Positions 25,540-33,617 of a DNA stretch of 64,000 nucleotides are shown here, one piece after another. The translations under genes and the position numbers were made by a program. Source of the DNA: SLST01 sp964458555 (lineage in GTDB: Bacteria > Spirochaetota > Spirochaetia > DSM-27196 > SLST01); NCBI GenBank assembly GCA_964458555.1, contig CAYWJH010000004.1, positions 1 to 64,000 on the forward strand, given 5' to 3'. A model generated the notes under the pieces. It was given only the letters and a program-made list of their open reading frames with translations. It was not told the origin of the DNA and searched no databases. The number at the start of each line of letters is the position of its first letter. Position 1 is the stretch's first letter.

Positions 25540-27207
25540 TCAGGCGAGGTCGCGGTCGGTGTCCGCCTCGTCGCCCCGAATCCGCCGGCCAAGCGACTCA
25601 CGGTCGATCCCGTAGCGGCGGGCAACGTCCTCGGCGAAGCTCGACCCGGCCGGCGGACCGGCGGTGATCCGATAGGTGCGTCGCGCGCGCCCGTTCTCGT
25701 AGTACACGCCCGCGTTCAGCGTTCCCACCATACTCGCCCGCGAGTCTTCGCCGGCGGCGTCGGCGCTCACGCGCGCGGCGTTGTGCGCGAGATCGTGGAA
25801 GTGCGTGGTGAAGATCCCGCGCGCGCCTGCGAGCGAGAGTCCGGCGAGCACCGAGCCCGCGATACGCTCGGCCTCGCGCGGTCCGGTACTCGCGAGCGGT
25901 TCGTTGAGGAGCACGAGGCTGCGGTCGGTGATCCGGTCGAAGAGCGCGGAGATGCGCCTCGCCTCGTCCTCGAATCGGCCCAACTCGTCGTCGAACTCTT
26001 CCTCTGCGGGAAAGTGCGTGTAGACCGCGTCGACCGGCGCAATCTCGCCGCTCTCGGCCGGCACCGGAAGGCCCGCCTGCGCGAGCACCGACGCGATCCC
26101 CACCGCCTGCGTATAGGTGGTCTTCCCGCCACCGTTCGGACCGGTGAGCACGAAGAGCCGCGCTGCGTCGTCGAAGGCCACGTCGTTGCCGACCATACGC
26201 TGCACGCCGGTGCGGGCGAGCCAGTGAGAGGCGAGCCGCAGGTTGTAGAGCCCGCGGAACCCGGAGACCCGTTCGGCGCCGTCCAGCACACCCGGAAAGC
26301 AAACGGGATACCCGGCGTCGGCCACCTCGCGCAGGTAGCCGGTCGCCCCGAGGAAGAAGGCAATCTCCGGAAAGAGCCGCCGGAACAGATCCGTGTTGAC
26401 CGTAACGTAGGAGCGAAGCTTCCGGGCGAGCGGTCTGAGCATGGATCGCAGGACGGTGTCGAGCTCTTCGAAGAGCGGCGCGAGCGGGAGACGCTCCACC
26501 GCACCCCCGAAGACCGCCTCGGTGCCGGGCGTCCGCTCGAGCGGGGTCGTCGTAATGAACGAGTCGCCGGTCGCCTTGCCGAGGAAGCCCGAGAGGAAGT
26601 GCCCTTCGCGGAACCGGTGTCGGTTGACCCCGAGCAGCGCCGCTTCGACCGGCCGCAGCTTATCGTCGAGGTTGACGCCGATCGTGACGCTCTGGTGGAG
26701 CTTGATACCCGAGCGGAGCTCGGGCAGCTCGCGGCGCAGCTCTTCGAAGGCGGGGTCGGACTGGCGACGGCGCAGCTCATCGAGCAGCCGCTGCAGGCCG
26801 TCGGAGAGGTCGTCGGTCGCCTCGAGGAGCGCGCACGTGCGGTCGACGAGCTCGACGTAGAGCTCGAGCTCACCCAGCCGCCAGATCGCCTCGAGCAACG
26901 GACGGTCGGTCTCGCGGCCGCTGCGCGAGAAAACGGTGAGCTCCTGCATCGTGCGCACGAGCTCCTCCATGTCACGACGAAGACGGGGATCCTGCCAGAA
27001 GCAGCGTGCGGTCGCCTGACGGTAGAGGATCTCGTCGCGGTTCTGCGGCAGCTCGGTGAGCACGCGAAGCACCGCTGCCTCGTGCGTGCCGTGATGGGCC
27101 ATGCCTGCGGCGATCGCCCCGAGCTCCAGGTCGTGCACCGCCTCGTCGTTGAGGCGGATCCGCGCGGTGTGCTCGCTGGTCGGACCGACGAGGAGCGACG
27201 AGAACAT
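25540..27207 (-). CDS. MutS-like ATPase lacking mismatch-recognition domains
   Basis: 555 residues. The C-terminal part is a MutS ATPase: Walker A VLTGPNGGGKTTYTQAVG (about 350-367), Walker B LVLLNEPLASTGPREAERIA and the switch His in FTTHFHDLAHNA. Upstream is only a lever/core-like helical part (about 1-340). The N-terminal mismatch-binding domain of true MutS and the Smr domain of MutS2 are both absent. Such short MutS homologues have poorly known roles. It is the last gene of the ftsH-trxB operon. Confidence 0.8.
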   Translation of the reverse strand: MFSSLLVGPTSEHTARIRLNDEAVHDLELGAIAAGMAHHGTHEAAVLRVLTELPQNRDEILYRQATARCFWQDPRLRRDMEELVRTMQELTVFSRSGRETDRPLLEAIWRLGELELYVELVDRTCALLEATDDLSDGLQRLLDELRRRQSDPAFEELRRELPELRSGIKLHQSVTIGVNLDDKLRPVEAALLGVNRHRFREGHFLSGFLGKATGDSFITTTPLERTPGTEAVFGGAVERLPLAPLFEELDTVLRSMLRPLARKLRSYVTVNTDLFRRLFPEIAFFLGATGYLREVADAGYPVCFPGVLDGAERVSGFRGLYNLRLASHWLARTGVQRMVGNDVAFDDAARLFVLTGPNGGGKTTYTQAVGIASVLAQAGLPVPAESGEIAPVDAVYTHFPAEEEFDDELGRFEDEARRISALFDRITDRSLVLLNEPLASTGPREAERIAGSVLAGLSLAGARGIFTTHFHDLAHNAARVSADAAGEDSRASMVGTLNAGVYYENGRARRTYRITAGPPAGSSFAEDVARRYGIDRESLGRRIRGDEADTDRDLA

Positions 27208-27209
27208 GC

Positions 27210-28205
27210 CTACGTCTTGCCCTCGATGCGCGACACCGCGTGTGGCTCGGGCTGTTGGAGGTCGACGAGGTAGTGCTCCGCCTCAAGCGCGGCCATACAG
27301 CCTGAGCCGGCGGCGGTCACGGCCTGACGGTAGACGCGGTCCTTCACGTCGCCGCACGCGAAGACGCCCGGAACGTTCGTCTTCGTCGAGTCGGGCTCGG
27401 TGATGACGTAGCCGGTCTCGTCGGTGGTCAACTGCCCGCCGAGGAAGTCGGTGTTCGGCTTATGCCCGATCGCGTAGAAGAGGCCGCCGGCTTCGACGAT
27501 CGTCTCTTCGTCGGTCTTGTTGTTGACCACCCGCACCCCGGTGAGCGTCTGCTCTCCGAGCGCCTCCTTCGCCTCGGTGTTCCACATGATAGAAATTTTG
27601 GGATCGTTGAAGACGCGCTGCTGCATCGCCTTCGAGGCGCGCAGCACGTCGCGACGTACGAGCATCGCCACCGACGATCCGTACTTGCTGAGGTAGCTCG
27701 CCTCTTCGCACGCCGAGTCGCCACCGCCGATCACGACGAGCGGCTTTTCGCGGAAGATGGGCAGCGCGCCGTCGCAGACCGCGCACGCGGAGATGCCCTT
27801 CTGCCAGTAGAGCTCCTCGCCCGGCAGACTCAGACGCCGGGCGGTCGCCCCCGTCGCGACGATCACGGCCTGCGCCGAGTACTCGCCGCTCGCGGTATAC
27901 ACCTTGTACGGGCGCTCGGAGAGATCGATCCGATCGACGGTTTCGGTCTTGATGCGCGCTCCGCACTTCACCGACTGCTTGCGCATCTCGTCCATGAGGA
28001 CGGGGCCGGTGATGCCGTCAGGGAACCCCGGGTAGTTTTCGACCTCGGTAGTCGTGGTGAGCTGCCCGCCGGCGGCGACCCCTCCGGCCATGAAGCCTTC
28101 GAAGAGCAGCGGCTTCAGCTCCGCCCGGCCTGCGTAGATGGCCGCGGTGTGTGCGGCGGGTCCCGACCCGACGATGATCATCTTCTCGACAGCCTGATCG
28201 CTCAT
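27210..28205 (-). CDS. trxB: Thioredoxin reductase
   Basis: 331 residues, the usual length. The FAD site is IIVGSGPAAHTAAIYAGRAE, the redox-active pair is ACAVCDGALP (Cys-Ala-Val-Cys), the NADPH site is VIGGGDSACEEASYLSKYG, and the C-terminal FAD motif is GVFACGDVKDRVYRQAVTAA. It transfers electrons from NADPH to thioredoxin in the cytoplasm. It lies 3 nt after the ftsH stop region and 2 nt before the MutS-like gene, so the three are one operon. Confidence 0.95.
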   Translation of the reverse strand: MSDQAVEKMIIVGSGPAAHTAAIYAGRAELKPLLFEGFMAGGVAAGGQLTTTTEVENYPGFPDGITGPVLMDEMRKQSVKCGARIKTETVDRIDLSERPYKVYTASGEYSAQAVIVATGATARRLSLPGEELYWQKGISACAVCDGALPIFREKPLVVIGGGDSACEEASYLSKYGSSVAMLVRRDVLRASKAMQQRVFNDPKISIMWNTEAKEALGEQTLTGVRVVNNKTDEETIVEAGGLFYAIGHKPNTDFLGGQLTTDETGYVITEPDSTKTNVPGVFACGDVKDRVYRQAVTAAGSGCMAALEAEHYLVDLQQPEPHAVSRIEGKT

Positions 28206-28208
28206 TGC

Positions 28209-30113
28209 CTACTCCTCCGATTCGTCGTCATGCCCGATGTCTCCCGTACCCAGAAGCTCCTTCACCTTCTCGCCTGAGACCTGCTCCTGCTCGAGCAACA
28301 GATTGGCCAGCCTGTCCAGCGCGTCCTTGTGGGTGCGCAGCAGCTCCTCCGAGCGAGAGAAGGCTCGACGCAGGATCGACTTGACCTCCTCGTCGATCTC
28401 GCGCGCGGTCTCCTCGCTGTAGCTGCGCTGTCTACTCAGCTGCTCGCCCAGAAAGACGTCGCGGTCGCTTTCGCCGAGCGCGATATGCGCGAGGTTGTCG
28501 CTCATCCCCCACATGGACACCATCTGCCGTGCCGTGTCGCTCGCGCGCTTGAGGTCGTCGGCGGCGCCGCTCGTCATCGATTTGAAGGTGAGCATCTCCG
28601 AAGCCCGTCCGCCGAGCATCATGGAGAGCATGTCTTCGAGGTACTCCCTGCTGTAGTTGTACCGCTCCTCGGCCTGCTCGATCTGGGTCACGCCGAGCGC
28701 CCTGCCGCGCGGCACGATGGTGACCTTGGTGACCGGGTCCATGTTCGGCAGGAGCGCGGCGGTCACCGCGTGACCGGCTTCGTGGTAGGCGGTGATCTTC
28801 CGCTCGCGGTCGGTCATCTTGATCGACTTGCGCTCGAGGCCCATCATGAGCCGATCGCGCGCGACATCTATGTCGTCGTCGGCAATCGTCTTCGATCGAC
28901 GGCGAGCGGCGGTGAGCGCCGCCTCGTTGAGGAGGTTCTGCAGCTCGGCGCCGCTGAAACCGATCGTGCGCGTCGCCACCTTTCCCAGATCGACCGACGG
29001 GTCCATAGGCTTCGTCTGCGCGTGCACCCGAAGGATGTCCTCGCGCTCCGATTTCGTCGGCATGGGTATCGTGACCTGCCGGTCGAATCGACCCGGCCGC
29101 AGCAGCGCCGGGTCGAGAATGTCCGGCCGGTTCGTCGCCGCGATCACGACGGTGCTCTCGTTCTGCTCGAAGCCGTCGAGCTCGCTGAGCATCTGGTTCA
29201 GCGTCTGCTCGCGCTCGTCGTGCCCGCCGCCGACACCGGCTCCGCGGTGTCGCCCGATCGAGTCGAGCTCGTCTATGAAGATGATGCTCGGCGCCTTCTT
29301 CTTCGCATCCTTGAAGAGGTTGCGCACGCGCGAGGCGCCCACGCCCACGAACATCTCCATGAAATCGGACCCGCTCATGCTGAAGAAGGGAACGCCCGCC
29401 TCGCCGGCGATCGCCCGCGCGATCAGCGTCTTGCCCGTACCAGGAGGGCCGACGAGCAGGATCCCCTTGGGCGATCGCGCACCGAGCTCGCGGTAGCGGC
29501 CGGGGTCCTTGAGGTAGTCGACGATCTCCATCACCTCTTCCTTCGCGCCCTCGAGGCCGGCGACGTCGTTGAAGGTGGTCCGTTCCTTGGTCTGGTCGTA
29601 GAGCTTCGCCTTGTTCTCGCCGACCTGGAAGATCCCCTTGCCCTGCCCGCGGATATTGCGGAAGAGCGCGAAGAAGATCCACAGCAGGAAGATATACGGA
29701 ACGATGCTGATGAGGATACCGAGGAAACTCGGCTGGTCCGACGGTCGTGTCACTATCTCTACGTTATTGTCGCGCAGAAGCGTCAACAATTCCGGATCGC
29801 CGAACTGGGGGACGTAGGTGGTGAACCCCGTTCGTCCACCCAGCCCCGTCGTGGGCTGCGCGGTGGCCGGCGTTCCCGTGATGCGATCTCCCTGTATCGT
29901 GACCGATTGGATCTGACCCTCGGAGACGAGTTGCTTGAATCGTGTGTAGCTGATCTCCTGGCCCGCGCCTCCCCCCTGGAAGAGGTTGATGAGCATGGGC
30001 AGCAGGAAGAAGATCAGCACCAGCGGCACGATGAGCCGCCAGTTGAACGGGGGCCGTTGGTTTGGCCCCCCGTCCTGATCTTGACCGTTCTGGCCGTTCT
30101 GGTCTTGAGGCAT
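28209..30113 (-). CDS. ftsH: ATP-dependent zinc metalloprotease FtsH
   Basis: 634 residues. There are two N-terminal membrane helices (about 27-46 and 130-150) around a periplasmic domain, an AAA+ domain with Walker A GPPGTGKTLIARAIAGEA, Walker B IIFIDELDSIGRHRGAG and SRH NRPDILDPALLRPGRFDR, and a peptidase domain with the zinc motif HEAGH. It degrades membrane and short-lived cytoplasmic proteins. The first gene of the ftsH-trxB-mutS-like operon. The promoter TTGTTC-17-TACCTT ends 6 nt before the ATG, so the transcript seems leaderless. Confidence 0.96.
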   Translation of the reverse strand: MPQDQNGQNGQDQDGGPNQRPPFNWRLIVPLVLIFFLLPMLINLFQGGGAGQEISYTRFKQLVSEGQIQSVTIQGDRITGTPATAQPTTGLGGRTGFTTYVPQFGDPELLTLLRDNNVEIVTRPSDQPSFLGILISIVPYIFLLWIFFALFRNIRGQGKGIFQVGENKAKLYDQTKERTTFNDVAGLEGAKEEVMEIVDYLKDPGRYRELGARSPKGILLVGPPGTGKTLIARAIAGEAGVPFFSMSGSDFMEMFVGVGASRVRNLFKDAKKKAPSIIFIDELDSIGRHRGAGVGGGHDEREQTLNQMLSELDGFEQNESTVVIAATNRPDILDPALLRPGRFDRQVTIPMPTKSEREDILRVHAQTKPMDPSVDLGKVATRTIGFSGAELQNLLNEAALTAARRRSKTIADDDIDVARDRLMMGLERKSIKMTDRERKITAYHEAGHAVTAALLPNMDPVTKVTIVPRGRALGVTQIEQAEERYNYSREYLEDMLSMMLGGRASEMLTFKSMTSGAADDLKRASDTARQMVSMWGMSDNLAHIALGESDRDVFLGEQLSRQRSYSEETAREIDEEVKSILRRAFSRSEELLRTHKDALDRLANLLLEQEQVSGEKVKELLGTGDIGHDDESEE

Positions 30114-30119
30114 AGCGCT

Positions 30120-30169
30120 AAGGTACCGAATCGTGGCGCTCTGAACAAACCGGTCTGAAGCGGTAGAAT
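30120..30169. promoter_or_regulatory. Divergent promoter region ftsH / DUF212 gene
   Basis: Minus strand: TTGTTC (30148-30143), 17 nt, TACCTT (30125-30120), 6 nt, ATG of ftsH. Plus strand: TAGAAT (30164-30169), 6 nt, ATG 30176 of the DUF212 gene, with no convincing -35. Neither gene has a Shine-Dalgarno sequence. Confidence 0.6.
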
Positions 30170-30175
30170 GGCGTC

Positions 30176-30601
30176 ATGGATTGGTTTCCGCAGGTGCTCG
30201 TAACCGCGGTAGGCGTTCAGATCGTCTGCCAGATCTTCAAGCTCGTGTATTACTCGCTGCGCGACGGACGGTTCCGTCCGGCGTACCTCGTGACCGCCGG
30301 AGGGATCCCGAGCGCGCACTCCGCGTTCGTCACCGCGCTCACCGTCGCGATCGGTATCCGAAACGGCTTCGCCTCCGACGTATTCGCGCTCTCCTTCGTG
30401 TTCAGCGCGATCGTCATCTACGACGCCTACCGCCTCCGCGGCCACGTCCAGCACCACGCGCAGATCATCAACCGAGCGATTCTCGCGCCTGCCGGTGAAG
30501 AGCCGATCTCGGAGATGGTCGGTCATTCGGTGACGGAGATCGTGACCGGCATGGTGCTCGGAGGCGGAGTGTCGGCGCTCGCCACGCTCGCGCTCGCGTA
30601 G
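30176..30601 (+). CDS. DUF212 / YuiD-like membrane protein (acid-phosphatase-related fold)
   Basis: 141 residues with four hydrophobic segments. Characteristic segments of the family are present: QIFKLVYYSLRDGRF, GGIPSAHSAFVTALTVAIG (the conserved G-G-x-P-S-x-H-x-A), IVIYDAYRLRGHVQ (Y-D-A-x-x-x-R) and VGHSVTEIVTGMVLG (G-H-T/S-x-x-[EQ]-V). The family is distantly related to PAP2/haloperoxidases. The role is unknown, possibly lipid or prenyl phosphate chemistry in the membrane. The transcript is probably leaderless (TAGAAT 6 nt before ATG). Confidence 0.85.
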   Translation: MDWFPQVLVTAVGVQIVCQIFKLVYYSLRDGRFRPAYLVTAGGIPSAHSAFVTALTVAIGIRNGFASDVFALSFVFSAIVIYDAYRLRGHVQHHAQIINRAILAPAGEEPISEMVGHSVTEIVTGMVLGGGVSALATLALA

Positions 30602-30607
30602 CGGGTC

Positions 30608-31282
30608 TCAGTAGAGCTCGTAGCGTTCGATCGAATCGATCTGCAGCAGCACGGTCACGGTGGCCTCGTAGGAGCCTTCGCGGACGACGACGCGCGGCGC
30701 CTCGGCGATGAGCACGGCTCCGGTGATGCGCTTGGGCCGATTGAGCTCGAGCGTCCGCGCGTGGTTGCGGACGGCGCCTCTGATCGCGTCGCGCGTCGCT
30801 TCCGGCTTCGCCGTCGGCCCGCGGATGAAGGGTGACCTGCCCACCCCGCGCGATCGCGGGTTCGCCGCGCTCGTCCATCCGCGGTACCAGCCGGCCTGCT
30901 CGGGGTCGACCTCGTAGGTGATCCGGGCGTAGAGGCGATCGGCCTCGACCCAGGTCTGGAAGACCCGCAGGCGGGGATCACCGCGGACGATCGTCGCGTA
31001 GGGGTCGAGCGCGAAGACCTCCTCGACGCCCCGCGACGGCGCGGCCGGTACGTAGGTGAACTCAAACCCGTAGATCATCCCGGAGAGCACGAAGGTCGCC
31101 TCGTCGAGCAACCGCTCGATCGCCACCTCACGCGGCACCGGTCGCTCGCCGCCGTCGGCGACGATCGGGTCGAGCTCGCTCCACAGCTCTACGGCGAGGA
31201 CAACGTCGTCGGGAGCTTGCGCGGAAGCCGCAAACGCGGCGGTGAGAAGAAGGACTGCACCGGCGGTGCGGCGGCTGGTCAC
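30608..31282 (-). CDS. Secreted/periplasmic protein of unknown function
   Basis: 224 residues from GTG 31282, 4 nt after the rhomboid stop, with a weak GGGG just upstream. The signal peptide is RRTAGAVLLLTAAFAASAQA. The mature protein has a segment PREVAIERLLDEATFVLSGMIYG and a late beta-rich part (AVLIAEAPRVVVREGSYEATVTVLL), somewhat like periplasmic LPP20/treponemal conserved hypotheticals, but I do not recognise a family. It is co-transcribed with the rhomboid protease, so it could be a partner or substrate; that is inference from position. Confidence 0.55.
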   Translation of the reverse strand: MTSRRTAGAVLLLTAAFAASAQAPDDVVLAVELWSELDPIVADGGERPVPREVAIERLLDEATFVLSGMIYGFEFTYVPAAPSRGVEEVFALDPYATIVRGDPRLRVFQTWVEADRLYARITYEVDPEQAGWYRGWTSAANPRSRGVGRSPFIRGPTAKPEATRDAIRGAVRNHARTLELNRPKRITGAVLIAEAPRVVVREGSYEATVTVLLQIDSIERYELY

Positions 31283-31286
31283 GCCC

Positions 31287-31931
31287 CTAGTATCGGCTGC
31301 TGTCGCGGAAGACGGCAATCGGGTTGATGCGCATCCGTACGATGAGGTAGAGGAATGCGACGCCGAAACCGATGAGATGCGTCATGTGCGCCACGTTACC
31401 CCCGGTGCGGCTGAACATGTTGAACAGCTCGAGCGCCGCGTACCCGATGACGAGTATCGGCGCCCGGATGGGCAGGATCCCAAAGAGCAGGATGGTCGCC
31501 GTGGGGAAGTAGGTCGCGAAGGCGAGCAGCACCGCGAACACGGCGCCGGACGCTCCGACGAGCGCCACGTTGTAGGTGCCGGTGAGCACGTAGACGCCGA
31601 AGGAGAGCAGACCGGCGAGCGTGCCGCTCAACAGGTAGAAGAGCAGAAACTCGTTCGACCCGATCCGGCGCTCGAGCTGCACGCCGAAGAAAAAGAGCCC
31701 GAGCATGTTGAACAGCAGGTGCCACGTTCCGCCGTGCACGAACATGTACGTGAATGGCTGCCAGATCCAGCTCTCCACGATGATCGCGGCCGGGATGAGC
31801 GCCATGCGGTTGATGATCGCGGGCGCCACGAAACCGAGCAGAAACACCGCGACGTTCGCACCGATGAGAATCAGCGCGGCGTTGTAGTACTGAAACCGCA
31901 GCGGCCGCTGGAAAAAAGGCAGTCGTTCCAC
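31287..31931 (-). CDS. Rhomboid family intramembrane serine protease
   Basis: 214 residues with six membrane helices. There is a WQPFTYMFVHGGTWHLLFNM segment (conserved W-x-x-x-T and HxxxHLxxN-like), catalytic Ser in VGASGAVFAVLLAF (GxSG) and catalytic His in AHMTHLIGFGVAFLYL. It cleaves membrane helices inside the bilayer. The start GTG 31931 follows TTGACC-17-TAGCTT with a 6-nt spacer and no ribosome site, so the transcript appears leaderless. Confidence 0.92.
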   Translation of the reverse strand: MERLPFFQRPLRFQYYNAALILIGANVAVFLLGFVAPAIINRMALIPAAIIVESWIWQPFTYMFVHGGTWHLLFNMLGLFFFGVQLERRIGSNEFLLFYLLSGTLAGLLSFGVYVLTGTYNVALVGASGAVFAVLLAFATYFPTATILLFGILPIRAPILVIGYAALELFNMFSRTGGNVAHMTHLIGFGVAFLYLIVRMRINPIAVFRDSSRY

Positions 31932-31937
31932 GCGTTC

Positions 31938-32004
31938 AAGCTATGTCAGCCCGAGGGTCGGGTCAAGCGGCGCTTTTGCAGCGGTTCTGCAATGTGACTA
32001 TGAT
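31938..32004. promoter_or_regulatory. Back-to-back promoters rhomboid / acetylxylan esterase
   Basis: Minus: TTGACC (31966-31961), 17 nt, TAGCTT (31943-31938), 6 nt, GTG 31931. Plus: TTGCAG (31976-31981), 17 nt, TATGAT (31999-32004), then a short leader with AGGAGG (about 32011-32016) before ATG 32022. One gene is leaderless and the other has a normal leader. Confidence 0.65.
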
Positions 32005-32021
32005 GGCGCGAGGAGGAACGG

Positions 32022-32993
32022 ATGCTCATCGACATGCCACTCGAGGAACTTCGCACGTACACCGGCCGCAACCCCCGCCCGCGCGACCTGGACGCGTACT
32101 GGGACCGCGCGCTCGCCGAGCTCGACGCGACCCCACCCGAGGTCGAGCTGAAGCCGGCGGCGTTTTCCGCTCCGCACGCCGAGTGTTACGATCTCTCCTT
32201 CACGGGTACCGGCGGCGCGCGGGTCCACGCGAAGGTCGTGAAGCCGCGCGATCCCTCGCCGTTGCGCGGCGACGGCGGCGCCCCCGGGCTCGTCCACTTC
32301 CACGGATACAGCGGGAGCGCGGGCGACTGGACCGCCTTCCTCGGCTGGGCGGGCGCCGGGTTCGTGAACGCCGCGCTCGACTGCCGCGGCCAGGGCGGCG
32401 AGAGCGAAGACACCGGAGGCGTTCTGGGAAATACGCTTCGCGGCCACATCATCCGCGGACTCGACGACCACGAGGACAAGCTCCTCTACCGGCAGATCTA
32501 CCTCGACACCGTGCGCCTCGCGCGGATCGTGATGGACTTCGACGAGGTGGACCCCACGCGCGTGGGCGCGACCGGCGGCTCGCAGGGCGGCGGGCTCACC
32601 GTCGCCTGCTCCTCGCTCGAGCCGCGCATCGCGCGGTGCGCGCCGGTGTTTCCCTTCCTGTCGGACTACCGACGCGTGTGGGAAATGGACCTCGCAAAGA
32701 ACGCGTACCAGGAGATCCAGGACTACTTCCGCCGCTTCGACCCCACGCACGAGCGCGAGGAGGAGGTCTTCACGCGGCTCGGCTACATAGATGTACACAA
32801 TTTGAGCCCGCGGATCCGCGCGAACACGCTCATGTTCACCGGGCTCATGGACCAGGTCTGCCCGCCGTCCACGCAGTTTGCCGCGTACAACGCGATCACA
32901 TCGACGAAGGCCATGGTGATCTACCCGGACTTCGGGCACGAGAACCTGCCCGGCCATCAGGACCGCGTCTTCGCCCACATGCTGGAGCTGTGA
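32022..32993 (+). CDS. Acetylxylan esterase / cephalosporin-C deacetylase family hydrolase
   Basis: 323 residues, the family length. An alpha/beta hydrolase with nucleophile elbow GATGGSQGGGLTVACS (about 185), LVHFHGYSGSAGDW, LDCRGQGGESED, LMDQVCPPSTQFAAYN (acid) and DFGHENLPGHQD (His). Members remove acetyl groups from xylo-oligosaccharides and related esters; lacking a signal peptide, it acts in the cytoplasm. A strong ribosome site AGGAGG and a TTGCAG-17-TATGAT promoter precede it. The rlmE start overlaps its stop (TGATG), an unusual functional pairing. Confidence 0.88.
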   Translation: MLIDMPLEELRTYTGRNPRPRDLDAYWDRALAELDATPPEVELKPAAFSAPHAECYDLSFTGTGGARVHAKVVKPRDPSPLRGDGGAPGLVHFHGYSGSAGDWTAFLGWAGAGFVNAALDCRGQGGESEDTGGVLGNTLRGHIIRGLDDHEDKLLYRQIYLDTVRLARIVMDFDEVDPTRVGATGGSQGGGLTVACSSLEPRIARCAPVFPFLSDYRRVWEMDLAKNAYQEIQDYFRRFDPTHEREEEVFTRLGYIDVHNLSPRIRANTLMFTGLMDQVCPPSTQFAAYNAITSTKAMVIYPDFGHENLPGHQDRVFAHMLEL

Positions 32994-33586
32994 TGGCCCG
33001 CCGCGACCGCCCGGACCACTACACGAAGCGCGCGAGGCGCGAGGGATACCGGGCGCGCTCGGTCTACAAGCTGGAGGAGCTGCAGCGCCGCTTCGCGATC
33101 CTCGCCCCTGGGATGCGCGTGCTCGACGTGGGCGCCGCGCCCGGCAGCTGGACGCAGTACGCGCGGAAGGTGGTCGGCGGACGCGGCTCGATCGTCGCGG
33201 TCGACCTCTCCGAGCTCCCGGCGCTCGGGGGCCTTGATAACGTGGAGGTTGTTATCGGCGACGTCACCGACGAAGAAATCGCGCGGCGGCTCGAGCACGC
33301 GGGACCGTTCGACGCGATCGTAAGCGACGCCGCGCCGAAGACGAGCGGCAACCGCACGCTCGACACCGCACGCTCGGCGGCGATCGTCGAGCACCTGCTC
33401 TGGCTCGCGCCGCGGCTCCTCGCTCGCGGCGGGCGTCTCGTCGCGAAGCTCTTCCAGGGCGGCGAGGAACAGGCGCTGCTCGGCGAGCTGCGCTCCCGGT
33501 TCGAGACCGCGCGGCTCGTGAAGCCCAAGGCGAGCAGGGACGAGAGCTTCGAGACGTTTCTCGTGGGGACGGGGTTTCGGGGATAG
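32993..33586 (+). CDS. rlmE: 23S rRNA (uridine-2'-O)-methyltransferase RlmE/FtsJ
   Basis: 197 residues. AdoMet site VLDVGAAPGSWTQYARKVVG. The catalytic K-D-K-E tetrad is visible: Lys in SVYKLEEL, Asp in VSDAAPKTSGNR, Lys in LVAKLFQGGEE, Glu in DESFETFLVG. It methylates U2552 in the A-loop of 23S rRNA during late 50S assembly. The ATG overlaps the esterase stop by one base. GC-rich complementary blocks (AGCGCC ... GGCGCT, 33585-33618) after the gene could form a weak terminator facing the convergent polyprenyl synthase gene. Confidence 0.93.
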   Translation: MARRDRPDHYTKRARREGYRARSVYKLEELQRRFAILAPGMRVLDVGAAPGSWTQYARKVVGGRGSIVAVDLSELPALGGLDNVEVVIGDVTDEEIARRLEHAGPFDAIVSDAAPKTSGNRTLDTARSAAIVEHLLWLAPRLLARGGRLVAKLFQGGEEQALLGELRSRFETARLVKPKASRDESFETFLVGTGFRG

Positions 33587-33617
33587 CGCCGGGGCGGGAG
33601 CCGCGCCGGGGCGGCGC